A DNA stretch of 64,000 bases. Origin: Serinus canaria. Its lineage: Eukaryota; Chordata; Aves; Passeriformes; Fringillidae. The notes beneath the pieces were generated by a model, which was not told the DNA's origin, made no database searches, and was given only the letters and a program-made list of their open reading frames with translations. The translations under genes and the position numbers were made by a program. How positions within the stretch are numbered: the stretch's first letter is position 1; the number at the start of each line of letters is the position of its first letter. The stretch covers positions 53,238,435 through 53,302,434 of the forward strand of contig NC_066317.1 in assembly GCF_022539315.1 (NCBI RefSeq), in the 5' to 3' direction. Below are positions 11,518-23,447 of this stretch, piece after piece.

Positions 11518-14500
11518 TAAGGTGCCTTCAACTTTCCCCTCCCCACTGTTTGCCCCAGTTTTGTTATTCCTGCACTGCAGGGCTGGTATTATTTTCATGT
11601 ACAGGGCAATGCCTTTCTTTCTTCCTCACCCCTGTGCTGGCTGGAGAGAAACAGATTTCCTTGGCAGAAATCCTGTGTTTAGGGTCTTGCTGCATGGCCC
11701 CATGCTCAAGTATGTCCTGATGGTGTGTCCTATGTGGCAGGGATTGTAATTGCTCCTGTTTTTCTGCCTTACTCTACAGTTGCAGGTGTTTGTATTTAGG
11801 AATCTGTGAGTCTCAGTAAGACGTAGCAGTGCAAGCACTGTGTCATGAAAACATAGGGATGACTCAGAAGGCTGATCATGTCACTGGTCCAGACTAAGAA
11901 TGCATGTGTCATGAGGGACTTGGTTCAAGTCCTTCCAAAAAGACCAACAGCAACTCACAGTGGCACAAAAAGGGGAGAGCTGATCTCAGCCTCTACATGT
12001 ACAAAAAAACCCATAAATGTTTTCATTTAAAAATTCAGCTTCATTCTTTATTTTATCATTTTGGTTGTACAACACTTGCATGTATTTTTTATTTTTGCCT
12101 GAGGTCTCCAAAGCCTGAAATGGAAAGGATGGATTTTTCCATCAGTCTGTGAGATGGAGCTGAATAAGGATCTTTCCCATTTTACAGGTAGCAAGGACAA
12201 GACAGCAGGATCTCCTCAGAAGGCCAATTGCCTTTCATGTAGCTGTGCTGGTTGTGCCCTTTAGCTCTGTCTCAGAAGCCCAAAGCAGCAGGTCAAAGCC
12301 TGAGGTACAAGATGGGTAGCTCAGGACACACACTATCCCTGTCCTTGCCTCTCTCTCTTTCGCATGCACATTGCTTCAAATCTTCCATTTTAAACTGTTT
12401 TCTACTTAATCAAGGATAAATACATTTTTACCTGAATAATGTTTGGTATAGGATCCACAAGACTGAATGCCACATTATGGCAATATAAGGGTATAAAATC
12501 AGCAGCTCCCAAGTTGCAAGCTACTGGGTTTGATAGGTAGCTCCTTCAATAATTTCAAATGGCCTAAGGTGAAAGGAGCTTAAAAAGATGTCTGATTTCC
12601 TACCAGAGGGATGGAGTAGCAGTGAAGAGAGCCATCACCATTTCTGCTGCTCTCAGTTTATTGAACATGCACTGCCAGAAAAAAAAAAGTCAGTTTTCAG
12701 GACAATTAACAGATACTTCAAATAATTAAAAATAATATCTCAGCAATTATAGTTACATAGCATCTTGCATGCAATCAATCTTACCTTTGAAATTTATGGT
12801 TTTAGGAAAATTTAATACAAGTTGCTGAAAATTAAGCAAATAACTGACCAACATTATAAAATGTTATCCTTTTGTAAGCTGTTACTTGTAGCTTTCCAGA
12901 AAACAAGGTGTCTAAAATAAGATTTTGTCAGGAAAAATTTCAGTGCTATCAGTTAGTTTGAAACATTAATTCTCTTTCTGGTTCTGTCTCAGGATAGATC
13001 TTTTATTTTTAACACAGAGAGTGCAGAACAGAGGAATCACATGCTGCATCTATATGCAGAGATTTGGGTTGTTTTCCAAAGAGTTTATAATTTTTGTCCA
13101 AAGTTAGATCATTGCTGTGGTCTGCTTTCAATTTTACTGCTAAGTCTCAACTAAGGCAAACATTATCCAAACTGGTCATTTCTAAGACATATTTTATTTT
13201 AAAATCCCACTAAGAAAGTAATTTGAATCATTAAAATATAGGTGCCATAAATCTTGGTCATCTAAGCCACAATTCATCCATACTGCACAAAATTTCCCCT
13301 GAGATTTCACATTTTCCAAGATGTATATGTAAGTATATAAGCACCTTTCCAAGTTTTTTCCAAAACCCAGATAATAATTTAGCTATATTAGTTTATATTA
13401 TATTATTGCTGTATACATAACCGTATTGTAGCTCCATAATATAGCAGTTGATGGAATTAACCACTGCATTCAGAAATGCCAGAAAGAAGTTAAGCTGCTT
13501 TTCCTCCAGAGGAACCTGCAGCTGCAGTGGGGAGAGACACCTGGGCTCTGTGTCCCAGGCCAGCCCGCGTGGGTGCGAGGGCGGCAGCACGGGTGGGTCA
13601 CTGATCTCTGATCTCTGGTGGCTGATCCTGGGCCAGGCTCAGGCAGGCCCCAGCTGAACTGCTCCCTCTTGCCTGTAGCTGTCATTTAACCAGCTGTTAA
13701 ATGAGTTAAAGATAACTAAGGAAAGAGATGAAGCAGTGCTCTTTGGGAGCACCATTGCACATATCCGATTATACCTTAATAGAGCTGCAGGAACGTGCCC
13801 TGATCCTACCAGCTGCTGACAAACAGCAAAGGAACTTCAGGGAAAGCTGAGGCTCTTGCTGGTACTTGGCACCAACCTGGGCATCAACTGCAGCTCCTGA
13901 CAGGCCTTAATCAACTCTCTCCAGATAAGCCCTTCCCGTTAGTGTTTAACCTGTGTGAACTGCACACAAGTCTGCTTCCTGGGCATGGAGGTTTCTAACA
14001 GACTAGCTATAAAAGAAAAAAAAGCACCAAAACAACAAGCTCAAACACCAAAAAAAAGTAAATAAAGGAAGATGGGTGCAGGGAATAGACAAATTAATTG
14101 CACCATATCCAAGCTACATATGCTGGGATAGAAACTCCTTTACCGAGGGTAACCATCCAGTATCCATTCCTATAGCAATGATAAATGATAGCTGAGGGCC
14201 CCTAGAACAACCCAAGAAGTCCTGGTTTATTTCTAAACAGCTCCTAAGAGCGCTGATGCTATGATTGATGGCTCCTTACTTGAAACCTTCTTTCCCAAAA
14301 AGCACAAGACTGTCAATATTTATAAGCTTTACTCACACAAGTCAGCAAATATAATAGGCAAATATGCAGAGCAAAATACAATTTGATTGATTAGACACTT
14401 TGCAGAGAAAGCACCAAGTTCTTTATTACAGATATTTGTCTTGTAGTCTTTTCCACTCTGATGCTTGTTAGTGCATATGGAGAGTTTTGCTTGTATTTTT

Positions 14501-16035
14501 AAATACTGTTACGTGTGAGACACAGGGGAAAGGTTTTTCCATGGATTTTCTCTTATTTTAATTTAAAATAGGTCAGATATAATGCTGGCCAAATCATGTC
14601 CTGTTAAGCTCAAACCTATGTATCTTTCGAGTACTTAGTGCATTATTGAGAATTGACATCAACTATGCCACAAGAAGAGCAACTAAAATTCCCATCTTTA
14701 TAAATATTTCAGGTGCCAATATAAAAACAGACGTCATAGTAGCAGCAGCTTTTCTCCTTTGTCTGTATTAGTGTAATTGGGAATATGCCAGCATTTTGCC
14801 ACCCCAAATGGTCACCAATAGGTGGTGCTGCTCTTTCCAAATTCTCAGCAAGACTCTTCGGTTTGTCTCTCAAGCAAATTCTCCTGCATGCTCACCTTCC
14901 TGACAGATCTTCCTCAAAGCATTTTGTTGATAAATACACAATTCTCAAAAGAATGATCTCATATTTTCATATTCCTTCTTTGCTGCTCTGACCTTTAGTT
15001 GCTCTTGCACACTAGTCTTTGGTTTTTCCCCATGCTGCAATCTTTTGCAGCCAGCTGTCAAGTGGGAACTTCTGGGAACGTGATTCCCACGCCCAGAGCT
15101 TTGGCTGCACTCCCAAAGAGCTTACCTTTGTCCTCATTCAAAGTTCTTTTATCATGACTGTATTTTTCCATTCTTTCTGAAAATGGGTCTTAACAGCGCT
15201 CTAAAACAAATGAATCATTTTCACTCAAAGTCATCTTTACTAGAACTTGTACAAAATTCTGCTTTTGAATGCAGAAGCAAAAACTTAAAGAAAGGGAAAG
15301 GTCGTATAAACATAAAGCAAAATCTGTCAAATGGTGTAGAGCAGACCTGGTGACACCAGTCTTTTATCTTAAGCAAGGATATTCTTTTTGCTCATTAATT
15401 CAGAATTCAAACTGATAGGTGTGTTCTGCTTTCAGTGACTGGTTCAGGGCAATATCCTCTAACTCCCACTTGCAGTTATCCAGTGATGATTCTCCTGATG
15501 GAAGCCATGACATCAGATTTGCACTGATGGGGAGAGCAAGGTTCATCACCATCCAGCTGCCAGCATGCACTTTGTGTTTTCCTGAGCTCCACCCAGGAGC
15601 CAGAAAGTGCCACTGACAGCAGGTCCAGTGGGACCACATGAGCCAAGCCTCCACATCAGAGACCAACATGATCACAGCTATGACTTCCTCTCACAGCTGT
15701 GATATTCAGGGTGCTTGTTTGCATTTGTAACAGCTTTGGTAAGACCTTTTTTCCAGTGCTGCCTATAAAAAGCAATAGACTTACCTCTAAGCAAATGCTG
15801 ACTGGGGTGCTTCTGCCAGCCTGGGTCTGGGGTAGGGCATACCCTGGAAGAGAAGGAAAGCTGCCACTTCCAGCACCCCTGCAGTACAGTATGGTCTGTC
15901 CAGGTCCCTTGGCTCCCTCTTGACTCTTAGAGGGTATATCTAGGCTAGAACATTTCTGGTAAGAGACTGCATCCCCAGAGGCTTGATTCCTAATTGCCAG
16001 GGGGAAAAAAAAAGAAGTGAGTATTTCAGATCATA

Positions 16036-16735
16036 GCATTTTAGAATCATGGAATATTAAGGGGTTAGAATGGGCCTTAAAGATCTTCTAGTCCCAAGCC
16101 CCCTCTGCAAGGGGCAGGGATATCTCCCACTACACCAAGTGGCTCTAGGTCTTATCCAACCTGGCCTTGTACACTGACAGGGTTGGGACATCCACAACCT
16201 CCGTGGGCAACCTGTTCCAGTGTCTCACCACCCTCACAGTAAAGAATATCTTCCTTGTATCTAACCTAAACTTCCCCTCTTTCAGTTTGTGCCCATTACT
16301 CCCTGTCCTATCACTACAGCTCCTGATGGAAAGTCCCTCTCTGGATTCCCTGCAGGTCCATTCAGATACTGGAAGGTTGTTAGGAGGTCTCCACACAGTC
16401 TTCTCCAAGATGAACAGCCCAAACCTCCACAGCCTGTCATCATAGAGGAGGTGCTCCAGTCCTCTTACCAACTCCATGGTTCTCCTCTGGACTTGCTCCA
16501 ACATTTCCATGTTCTCTTAGGTTGGCAGCACCAGAACTGCACACAGTTCTTCAGGTGGGGTCTCACAAGGGCCGAACGGAGGGGGAGAATCACTTCCTCT
16601 GACCTGCTGCCACTCTCCTTTTGATACAGCCCAGGTTTCTCTTGGATTTCTGGCCTGCAAGTGCACATTGCTGGCTCATGTTAAGATTTTCATCAACCAT
16701 CACCCCCAAGCCTTTTGTGCAATCCTGTGCTCTCG
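16036..16735 (-). mobile_element. CR1 LINE fragment, minus orientation
   Basis: The left edge (ATTTTAGAATCATGGAATAT) is the reverse complement of a CR1 3' end. Moving right come the CR1 3'UTR and the C-terminal part of the second ORF. A 121-residue minus-strand open frame (16145-16510) reads [17 protein letters not shown] and LFILEKTVWR, typical of the CR1 C-terminus, and ends RHWNRLPTEVVDVPTL. The element is 5'-truncated near 16735. Stops and substitutions make it non-functional. Confidence 0.9.
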
Positions 16736-19700
16736 GACAGGATAGAGACATGACATTTGGAATGTCATCCGTAGCCCCTAGAGTATATATAAGATAGCTG
16801 CCAGAAGTCCCTCTGACCTTAAAGGTACAGATACTCTGAGCCCTCTGACATGTCCAAAGGGCTGGAGTGCTTCACTTGGAGGTGACTGGCTGGGCCTCAG
16901 CTGGGGAACCTGTGCTGTGCACTTGGAGGGCAGTGGCATCCTTGGAACACTGCTCTTTACCTCCTGAGTTATGGGGCCAAAGGTTCTCAAGCTATGTTTT
17001 CCTTCTGCTCAGCTTAATGAATGTTGAGGGGATTTTTTATTTTCCTTTCTGTTTGTCATGCCTGGAAGGATGAAGTGCATCTTTCCTCCTTCCAGGGAGG
17101 AGGAAACTCTAAGCCTCAGGGTAAGACTGTTTCCCCAAGGCTTAGAGAATCTTTTGGGGAAAGACTGAGAACAGATTTGTCATTTCCTCATTGAATGATG
17201 ATCAGAAAAGCGCTGTGTGAGGGAGGAACGTGGTGGTTATCACAGTGTTTTAAAAATAGTGTCCAGAACTGCATTTCTTGAAGGTCTTGGTCCCTTGTTA
17301 TGCTTTAGGAAATAGAGTGGCTCAAGGCTTCCATGGGGGCAGAGGCAAACAAACACCCCATATTTGCATCACCTTTGAATTTGAGCATGCCTGATCTGGA
17401 ACCCTTAGTTTTGGGCACTTTTGGACATGGGCACCTTTTGACCTCAGGACTCACCAGAGCTGAGCAACAATGAAGTTATTTGAGAGGCAGCCATCTCACT
17501 ATTGAAAACCATATTCTGCAGATGATGCCCAAATTCCCAAGCTATGCAGCCTTCAGACAAGGCACAAGAAGGGATGCCTCTATCATCATTCTCTCATCTC
17601 TAAGTCAGGTTTTCTTTTTTTCCCTCCAGCCTACCCTGAGTTAGTTGTTGTTACTGATCCATCCTCCTGCCTGTGGGAAGGAAGTGTCTTGTGCCCTCCA
17701 AGGTCCATCTGATACATTACTGAGGTTTCAGTGCTCAGCACCTACACCTTGTACAGAGAGGTATAACCTTAATTTCCCAGCCTGTCTTTTTGAGTTTAAC
17801 TGAAAAGTAAAGTTTCTAAACTTCAGCTTCTAGCATGTGTGCATTGCTCTAGATAAGATCTTGCTGACCCTGTAAGAGATTCCACAATAAAAGAATTTGT
17901 TTTGTTGCATGAGTATGATTTATGAGTATTGAAAAATAAAAAGGATCTTGGCACGGGAAATAGAAATCTGATATGAGGAAAAGAGATATTGTTTGGGTGC
18001 ACACTGAGAAACATTGACATCCTTGTTACAGCTCTGGGGAAACCAGATCGGTTCAGCCACATGATCCAAAACATAATGAGCCTACACATTAATTTTAAAG
18101 ATGCCAGTAAATCAGTAAGCATCTTGAAGGGTGGAACAAATATCCTGAGCATGAATATTCATCATTGTCTCTGGTAGGTTTCATACAAACCTAGCTGTTT
18201 TACAGACATTGGTGAAACAAACATCTTTCGCTTAGTATCAGCATCAGACACAATGTATGACATATTCACTGAAGGAACAGAATGGTCTGTGCAGAGAAAC
18301 TTTTCTGATCCTTGACTGTAGGTATAAGGGAAGAGAAAAACACAGAACTGAGCACAGACCTACCCAAAGTAAGTATGATCCCAAGACCCGAAAGGCAGTT
18401 TGGGAAACAGGCTGCCTAGGAAAGGCTTGTTAGAAGCCCAGAAACTATCTTTGTTTTCTTAATCCCTCCAGTGCCCAAAGGAACAGCGCTCAGAAATTTT
18501 GTTAGAAACACCATAGCACCAATTTCTGCCAAGCCAAATAACTTGCAAATCCTCCACATTTTTAGCCAGGAAGAGTTTTAGATTTGCTGCTTTGCAGCTG
18601 CTTCAGGATCAGCTTTTGATACATTTTGTGACTGCATCCTTTTTTAGCCCAGTTTATTCCATTTTTTCAGGCTTGTCCAGAACTGGTACATATTGTCAAT
18701 CCTCTGCCAGGTAGGAACAGATTTGAAGTTTTGCAGGCTGGTGTAGAGCACAAAACCTGTTCTGCAGAAATACATTTTGTAAATGTCTTTGTTTTAACTG
18801 CAGACATTGTGAGACATTGTAGGTATACATTCAAGAAAATACTTTGTTGAACTATGAACAAAACAACACCTTGTGACTCCTGCTGCACAGCCTCCACTGC
18901 TGTCCAAGCCTTGTTTTTCTCTTTATAAATCACTGGGCTGGACTGACCACTATGTGTTTAGTTGCTTATTCAATGTTGGTAAAGACTGAAGAGAACAGAG
19001 GCTAAAATAGAGATGTGCAAATGATTACTCAGTACCATTACATTTAGTGCATTTTCTGCTAATAGATAAGACAATTTCTGTCTAAAACATTTTTGACTCA
19101 GTTGTACGCTATGGCAACAAAAAGACATTTTTAGGTCTTTCTGCTGTTTCCAAGTTCAGCTGCTTTTTTCCACTGTTTTATTTCTTTGCTTTGTACTAGA
19201 CAGTTTCAGCATTTATTCTTGTTTTTCCTGTTTCTCAATGTTCCTAATGAAAATTCCAATAATAAAATGTCAATAAAAGTTAAATTCATGCTTCAGATGT
19301 GAATTTTTTCATATATTTTCCATGAATTTCCAAAGCCCTACCCCCAAAATCCACAAATAGGAAATCATTAAAGCCAAGGGATCTTGGGAGAAGGCATAAC
19401 TAGTGGTGTCTCCCAACCTTCACTCACAAGTTAGCCAAATGGAAATAATACTTGAAATTAGTTGCACAGGTGTTTATTCTCTAAGCTTATTGGAAAAAAA
19501 AAAAAAAAGGTTACCTATTCTATCACTTTATTGTGGAATTACTAAATAACTGTGGTTTTGCTCCAGTCCATAAGAATATTGCATAGGCTCAATGGTACTC
19601 TTAGGGCTATATAAGAGACAGGAGGGCTGATGGCACATAACAATCAGTCTCAAAACATCACTGGTAGACTGAAGAATCAATTACACTTTAAAAGCAGTTC

Positions 19701-20974
19701 TCTCTTCCTACCTATTCACTCAAAGACAGAGGACCAGTGACTCTGTCAGCTGGGTGGCAGAGGCAGTGGCACGGGTGCTGTGCTCAGGGGCTTGAGGGGA
19801 TTTTGGCACAACACCAGGCACTGGGGGACAGTGGGGGCCTGGCCTGACCTGCTTCTCCTTCTGGCAGTGGAGCCAGTCTGACAGGAGTGGGGAGAGCCCT
19901 TCCCTCGCTTCCCTTGAGCACACCTGGAGCCTCTCTGCCCTGGTGGCACAGGGGGCTTGTCTCAAGGGCTGCAGTGGCACCACAGCTGGACACAGCCAGG
20001 CTTCCCCACCCCAAACACAACCTGTGGCTGAGAAGTGCACAAAAAGGGAGATGTGGTCAGCTGCTTCTCTGATGGACAGCCTCTGTCTTGCACTTAATGG
20101 GCTTCAGTGAATCAATCCAGAGGTCCCAAGGAGTTAAACACAGATGAAATTCCTTCTCTCATAACAGGCTGGGGATCTGCGGACAGGGTTAAGCCACAAT
20201 GCGAAAATCCCATTCAAGCAGAAATGTCACGTTATTTACTTGCTAAAACAATGCTCTTATTGCAAAGACATGTTAGGAGTGAAAATATGACAGCATCTAT
20301 TTTAGGTTGTCATTGATCTTTAATTTGCTATGACCTGAAGGTTTTCCATGTAGTCAGTGCTTTTTGGCCGAAATATATGACTGCAGGGAAATGAGTAAAT
20401 GAGTGCCAGAGATGTTCTTTTTTCCTATGAAAAGACTGAAATTGCTTTGTGTAAATGTGTGGAAAATGCTGATATTTTGTTTCTATAAATACTTTGCCTC
20501 CTGCGTGCTGTATTTCATTTGTGCTGTTTCCTAGGAGTATTTGGCTTCTTATCACTTTTACACAGTGTGCTGAATACAAATGAGCTACAGTTTACCCAGC
20601 AACCAAGCTGTGGAGCATTTGTGGCTGTTGTGCATTTCCTGAGCAAGAGTAACTACTGAATGAAGCAGATTACCCTGTAGCCTTGCAAAACACTGAGGAT
20701 TATAAAACATGCATTTAGTGGATAAATACACAGAGGAAAATGCACAGACGATCTCTGTTTCTATATATATGGATGTGCATACACATGAATATATCTGGGT
20801 GATACAAAAAAACCCATGCTGAAATAATCCATCATTTTTAATGACAATTTAAATTTAGAGGAAGCAAAAAACCTCAAAAGTGCATCTCTTACTCTCAGTG
20901 ATACCACCTACAACCAGAACCCTTGTTTATGGGGTCTATAAACACGGCTCCATTACCACAGACTCCTGTGGTCA
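16736..20974. other. intergenic, no gene seen
   Basis: Unique-looking DNA with an A15 run at 19494-19508, a 10-bp inverted repeat (CTCTAAGCCT at 17107-17116 against 17138-17147) and a GC-richer patch at 19740-20060. No coding exon was recognised. Confidence 0.6.
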
Positions 20975-21204
20975 CAGGATGATCCGCTTTGAAAGGATCC
21001 TCAGGAGATCACAGGTCCAGCCTTGGCTCAGAGCAGGGCCAGCTTTGAGCTTAGAGCAGGTTTCTCAAGGCTTGATACAGCTGTTTCTTGAAACCTCTGA
21101 GGATGGAGAGTGCACAGCCTCTCAGGGCAGCTGCACCACTTTCTGATTGTCCTTGTAGGGAAAATCTTTCTCCACACATTCAATCTCAACCTCTCTTGTT
21201 TCAG
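20975..21204 (-). mobile_element. CR1 LINE 3' fragment, minus orientation
   Basis: The sequence follows the CR1 3'UTR in reverse complement: a block around CAGAGCAGGGCCAGC, then CAAGGCTTGATACAGC, then GATGGAGAGTGCACAGCCTC, then the 'cctctcttgtttcag' block. The short 230-bp length implies strong 5' truncation. Its right (5') end coincides with the fold-back at 21163-21226. The left edge is approximate. Confidence 0.75.
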
Positions 21205-21226
21205 ATTGAATGTGTGGAGAAAGATT
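21163..21226. repeat. perfect 24-bp inverted repeat with 16-nt spacer (fold-back at CR1 5' end)
   Basis: Arm 21163-21186 is the exact reverse complement of arm 21203-21226 (24 of 24), with spacer 21187-21202. The left arm is inside the CR1 fragment; the right arm starts where recognisable CR1 sequence stops. Neither arm extends further outward. Confidence 0.95.
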
Positions 21227-21526
21227 AGGGACCTCTCATTCTCCCCGACACCTCTCAAAGGTAGCAGAGGGTGATCTCTATTGGCAGCAGCCAACAGAGC
21301 AAGAAACCCTGGATGTAGCCCACCAAGTGCCATGGACACCTAAGGTCCAAGTTCTCTTGAGATTCCTGACTCAGTCCTCATCCTCTGCTGGTCTCCTCCC
21401 ACCCTCTGCATTCTGATGCATTTTGGCAGTGGGGTGAACCAAGGTGATGGGTTTGCTTAGCTGGGGAGGGGACCTCCTAGCAGAACCAAGAGGAAAGACT
21501 CAAATTTTGTCAAGAAAATTTTGGGT
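21227..21526. other. short intergenic spacer, nothing recognised
   Basis: Lies between the CR1 fold-back and the first solo LTR. A CR1 continuation in the + direction would be expected after an ordinary 5' inversion, but I do not recognise one. Confidence 0.5.
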
Positions 21527-21532
21527 GAAAAA

Positions 21533-21842
21533 TGTCACTCGTGCACCGAGGTCAGGGCAGGAGCAGACGAGAGGCAGGATCGTAGCAGAGGCGAAGAAGA
21601 ACTTTATTCTAAAGAACCGCACGGTTTTTATAGAGTGGTACGATAGATTCTATTCTATTGGCTAACTAACAGAAACATCTTTCTCACACACTGTCCTTGT
21701 GAGGAACAGAAAAACAAAGTAGAAAAACAGCACCTGCAAATTGTTTATAGTCAACAGGTTATCACATCTTTCCAGCTCCCTAAAATTTCTCACAAGCCAC
21801 TGTGAGAAACACTGGCTATTTCTCTCTCCTGTCCCATCCACA
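21533..21842 (-). mobile_element. solo LTR of an endogenous retrovirus (310 bp, 6-bp TSD)
   Basis: On the minus strand the element starts TGTGGATGGGACAG and ends GAGTGACA. It contains a TATAAAAA box (complement of 21625-21632), a poly(A) signal AATAAA (complement of 21603-21608) followed by GTTCTTCTTCGCC, and a short U5. It is flanked by a perfect 6-bp direct repeat GAAAAA (21527-21532 and 21843-21848). No gag, pol or env sequence is attached, so this is a solo LTR left by recombination. A 6-bp duplication is usual for ERVK-like (class II) integrases. Family naming would need a repeat library. Confidence 0.88.
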
Positions 21843-21848
21843 GAAAAA

Positions 21849-23048
21849 CATGAACAGTTTTCACAAGACTTTGGGAAACACCAGGAAGCTTTCCCCTACT
21901 TGGGTAATCAGCCATGGGCAGAGAAGGGAGAGAAAAGTGCACTCAGAATTCCACACCTGAAGTTGTCATCCAGGTCAGTCTCATCATTTTGTCACTCACA
22001 AGCTTGAGCAAGGACTTTGTGTTGCCTTGAGAGGGGAAGGGCAGTGTAAGCACTGAGGTCCTCAGCACTTCCCATGAGCATGCCACATCTTTCATTGCTA
22101 AAATACACATTTGAATATGCCAGATCTTGTTATATAGGAGTGCTTTTAGTGTCTCAAAGCAATTTAAATGAGTCTTGTTGAACTGACTGACAAATGTAAT
22201 AGAGATGCACTTGGCAATTTTTGCTTAAACTGTACTCAGTGACGTAGTTTGCCAAGGTGGGCAATGATGTTATGATTATTGGAAGTTAAAGATCTGCATA
22301 TCATGATTTTGCTATAATCTACTTAATACCTGGGGGTTTAAACCTGCATTCTTTGCTCTGGTACATTGGCATAGGCTTTTCAGTGCACTGGGTTATGTTG
22401 TATGTTGTAGTAAAATAGAAATTTATTTTATAAATATAAAATATTCTAAACTATTCTAACTTAATTTAACATCATTAAAAACAGAACATAATTAGTGGAA
22501 ATGATACTTCCCCCTGTAGCACAGAGGTTGGCTGTTATTTGATGGAAATTATCTTAAGGTTCATCTCAAATGAGCAGGAGCCAATATGGGGTCATTTCCA
22601 GGGAAATTGGGACTGCAGAGGGTTTGTCCTCTTCCAAAATGTAGTGACTGTCTATTCTGTAAGGGTGCTGTACCCAGCAATCCTGGTTTGAGTGGCAAGG
22701 TTGGAAGTAGTTCAGTGCACATGAAATCAATAAGTGGAATTGGGGTGAAATGGTCAAGGAACTGCAGTTGATCTAATGGCAACTGATAGAATTTATTATC
22801 TGACTGTACAATTTGTCCATAAACAGATATCTACAAGGCAAAATCTAGCCTTTGTTTAATAGTCCTTTGCCATGATTCCCACAAAGCCTGCTTTCCTTCT
22901 TCCATGGAAGGGATGAGGGGCAGGCAAGGAGCATCCAGCTGCCCCTCCTTCTGCACAGCCTTTGCAGTACCTGAGTACTGCCAGCCAGAGGTGCTTCCAA
23001 TTTCTTGCCCACCTGACAGGCACAGGAATGGGGCACAGCTGGCAGGAG
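21849..23048. other. spacer between two solo LTRs, nothing recognised
   Basis: Mostly AT-rich DNA with a GC-richer stretch at 22890-23050. No retroviral coding sequence connects the two LTRs, and they differ in sequence, so they are separate insertions and not one provirus. Confidence 0.6.
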
Positions 23049-23054
23049 GGCAAG

Positions 23055-23441
23055 TGTGGTCTTGTTCACAGGGGTCCCAGGATGAGGGCAGAGACGAGAA
23101 AGTTGACTCCATGTATCAGAAGCTTGATTTATTATTCTAAGATAGATAATATATTAAAACTATACTAAAAGAATAGAGGAAAGGATTTCACTAGCAGGCT
23201 AAGCTAAGAATAGAAAAGGAATGAATAACAAAGGTCTTCTCCCAGACCGAGACCGGCCGGACAGGTGAACTGTGATTGGCCCGTAATTGGAAACAGCCTG
23301 GTGAGGCCAATCACAGATTCCCCCTGTTGCATTCCACAGCAGCAGATAAGAATTGTTTACAGTTTGTTCCTGAGGCCTCTCAGTTTCTCAGGAGGGGAAA
23401 AATCCTAAGGAAAGGATTTTTCATAAAACATGTCGTTGACA
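23055..23441 (-). mobile_element. solo LTR of an endogenous retrovirus (387 bp, 6-bp TSD), passerine type
   Basis: On the minus strand the element starts TGTCAACGACATG and ends GAACAAGACCACA. It has two CCAAT boxes in opposite orientations that form an 11-bp inverted repeat (23270-23280 and 23306-23316), an AT-rich zone with TATA-like sequence, and a poly(A) signal AATAAA (complement of 23128-23133) followed by a short R-U5. A perfect 6-bp direct repeat GGCAAG flanks it (23049-23054 and 23442-23447). It strongly resembles an LTR family I recall as common in songbird genomes. No internal viral genes are present. Confidence 0.9.
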
Positions 23442-23447
23442 GGCAAG

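Larger units (their letters stand above)
11056..16035. other. intergenic, no gene seen
   Basis: Contains a T21 run (11099-11119), a two-and-a-third-copy 12-bp tandem repeat (11490-11517) and AT-rich unique DNA. No exon or RNA gene is recognisable. Edges of ancient repeats may be present below my detection. Confidence 0.6.

Noticed and set aside
21533..23441. One provirus bounded by two LTRs
   Set aside because: The two LTRs differ in sequence, each has its own 6-bp target duplication, and no gag/pol/env lies between.
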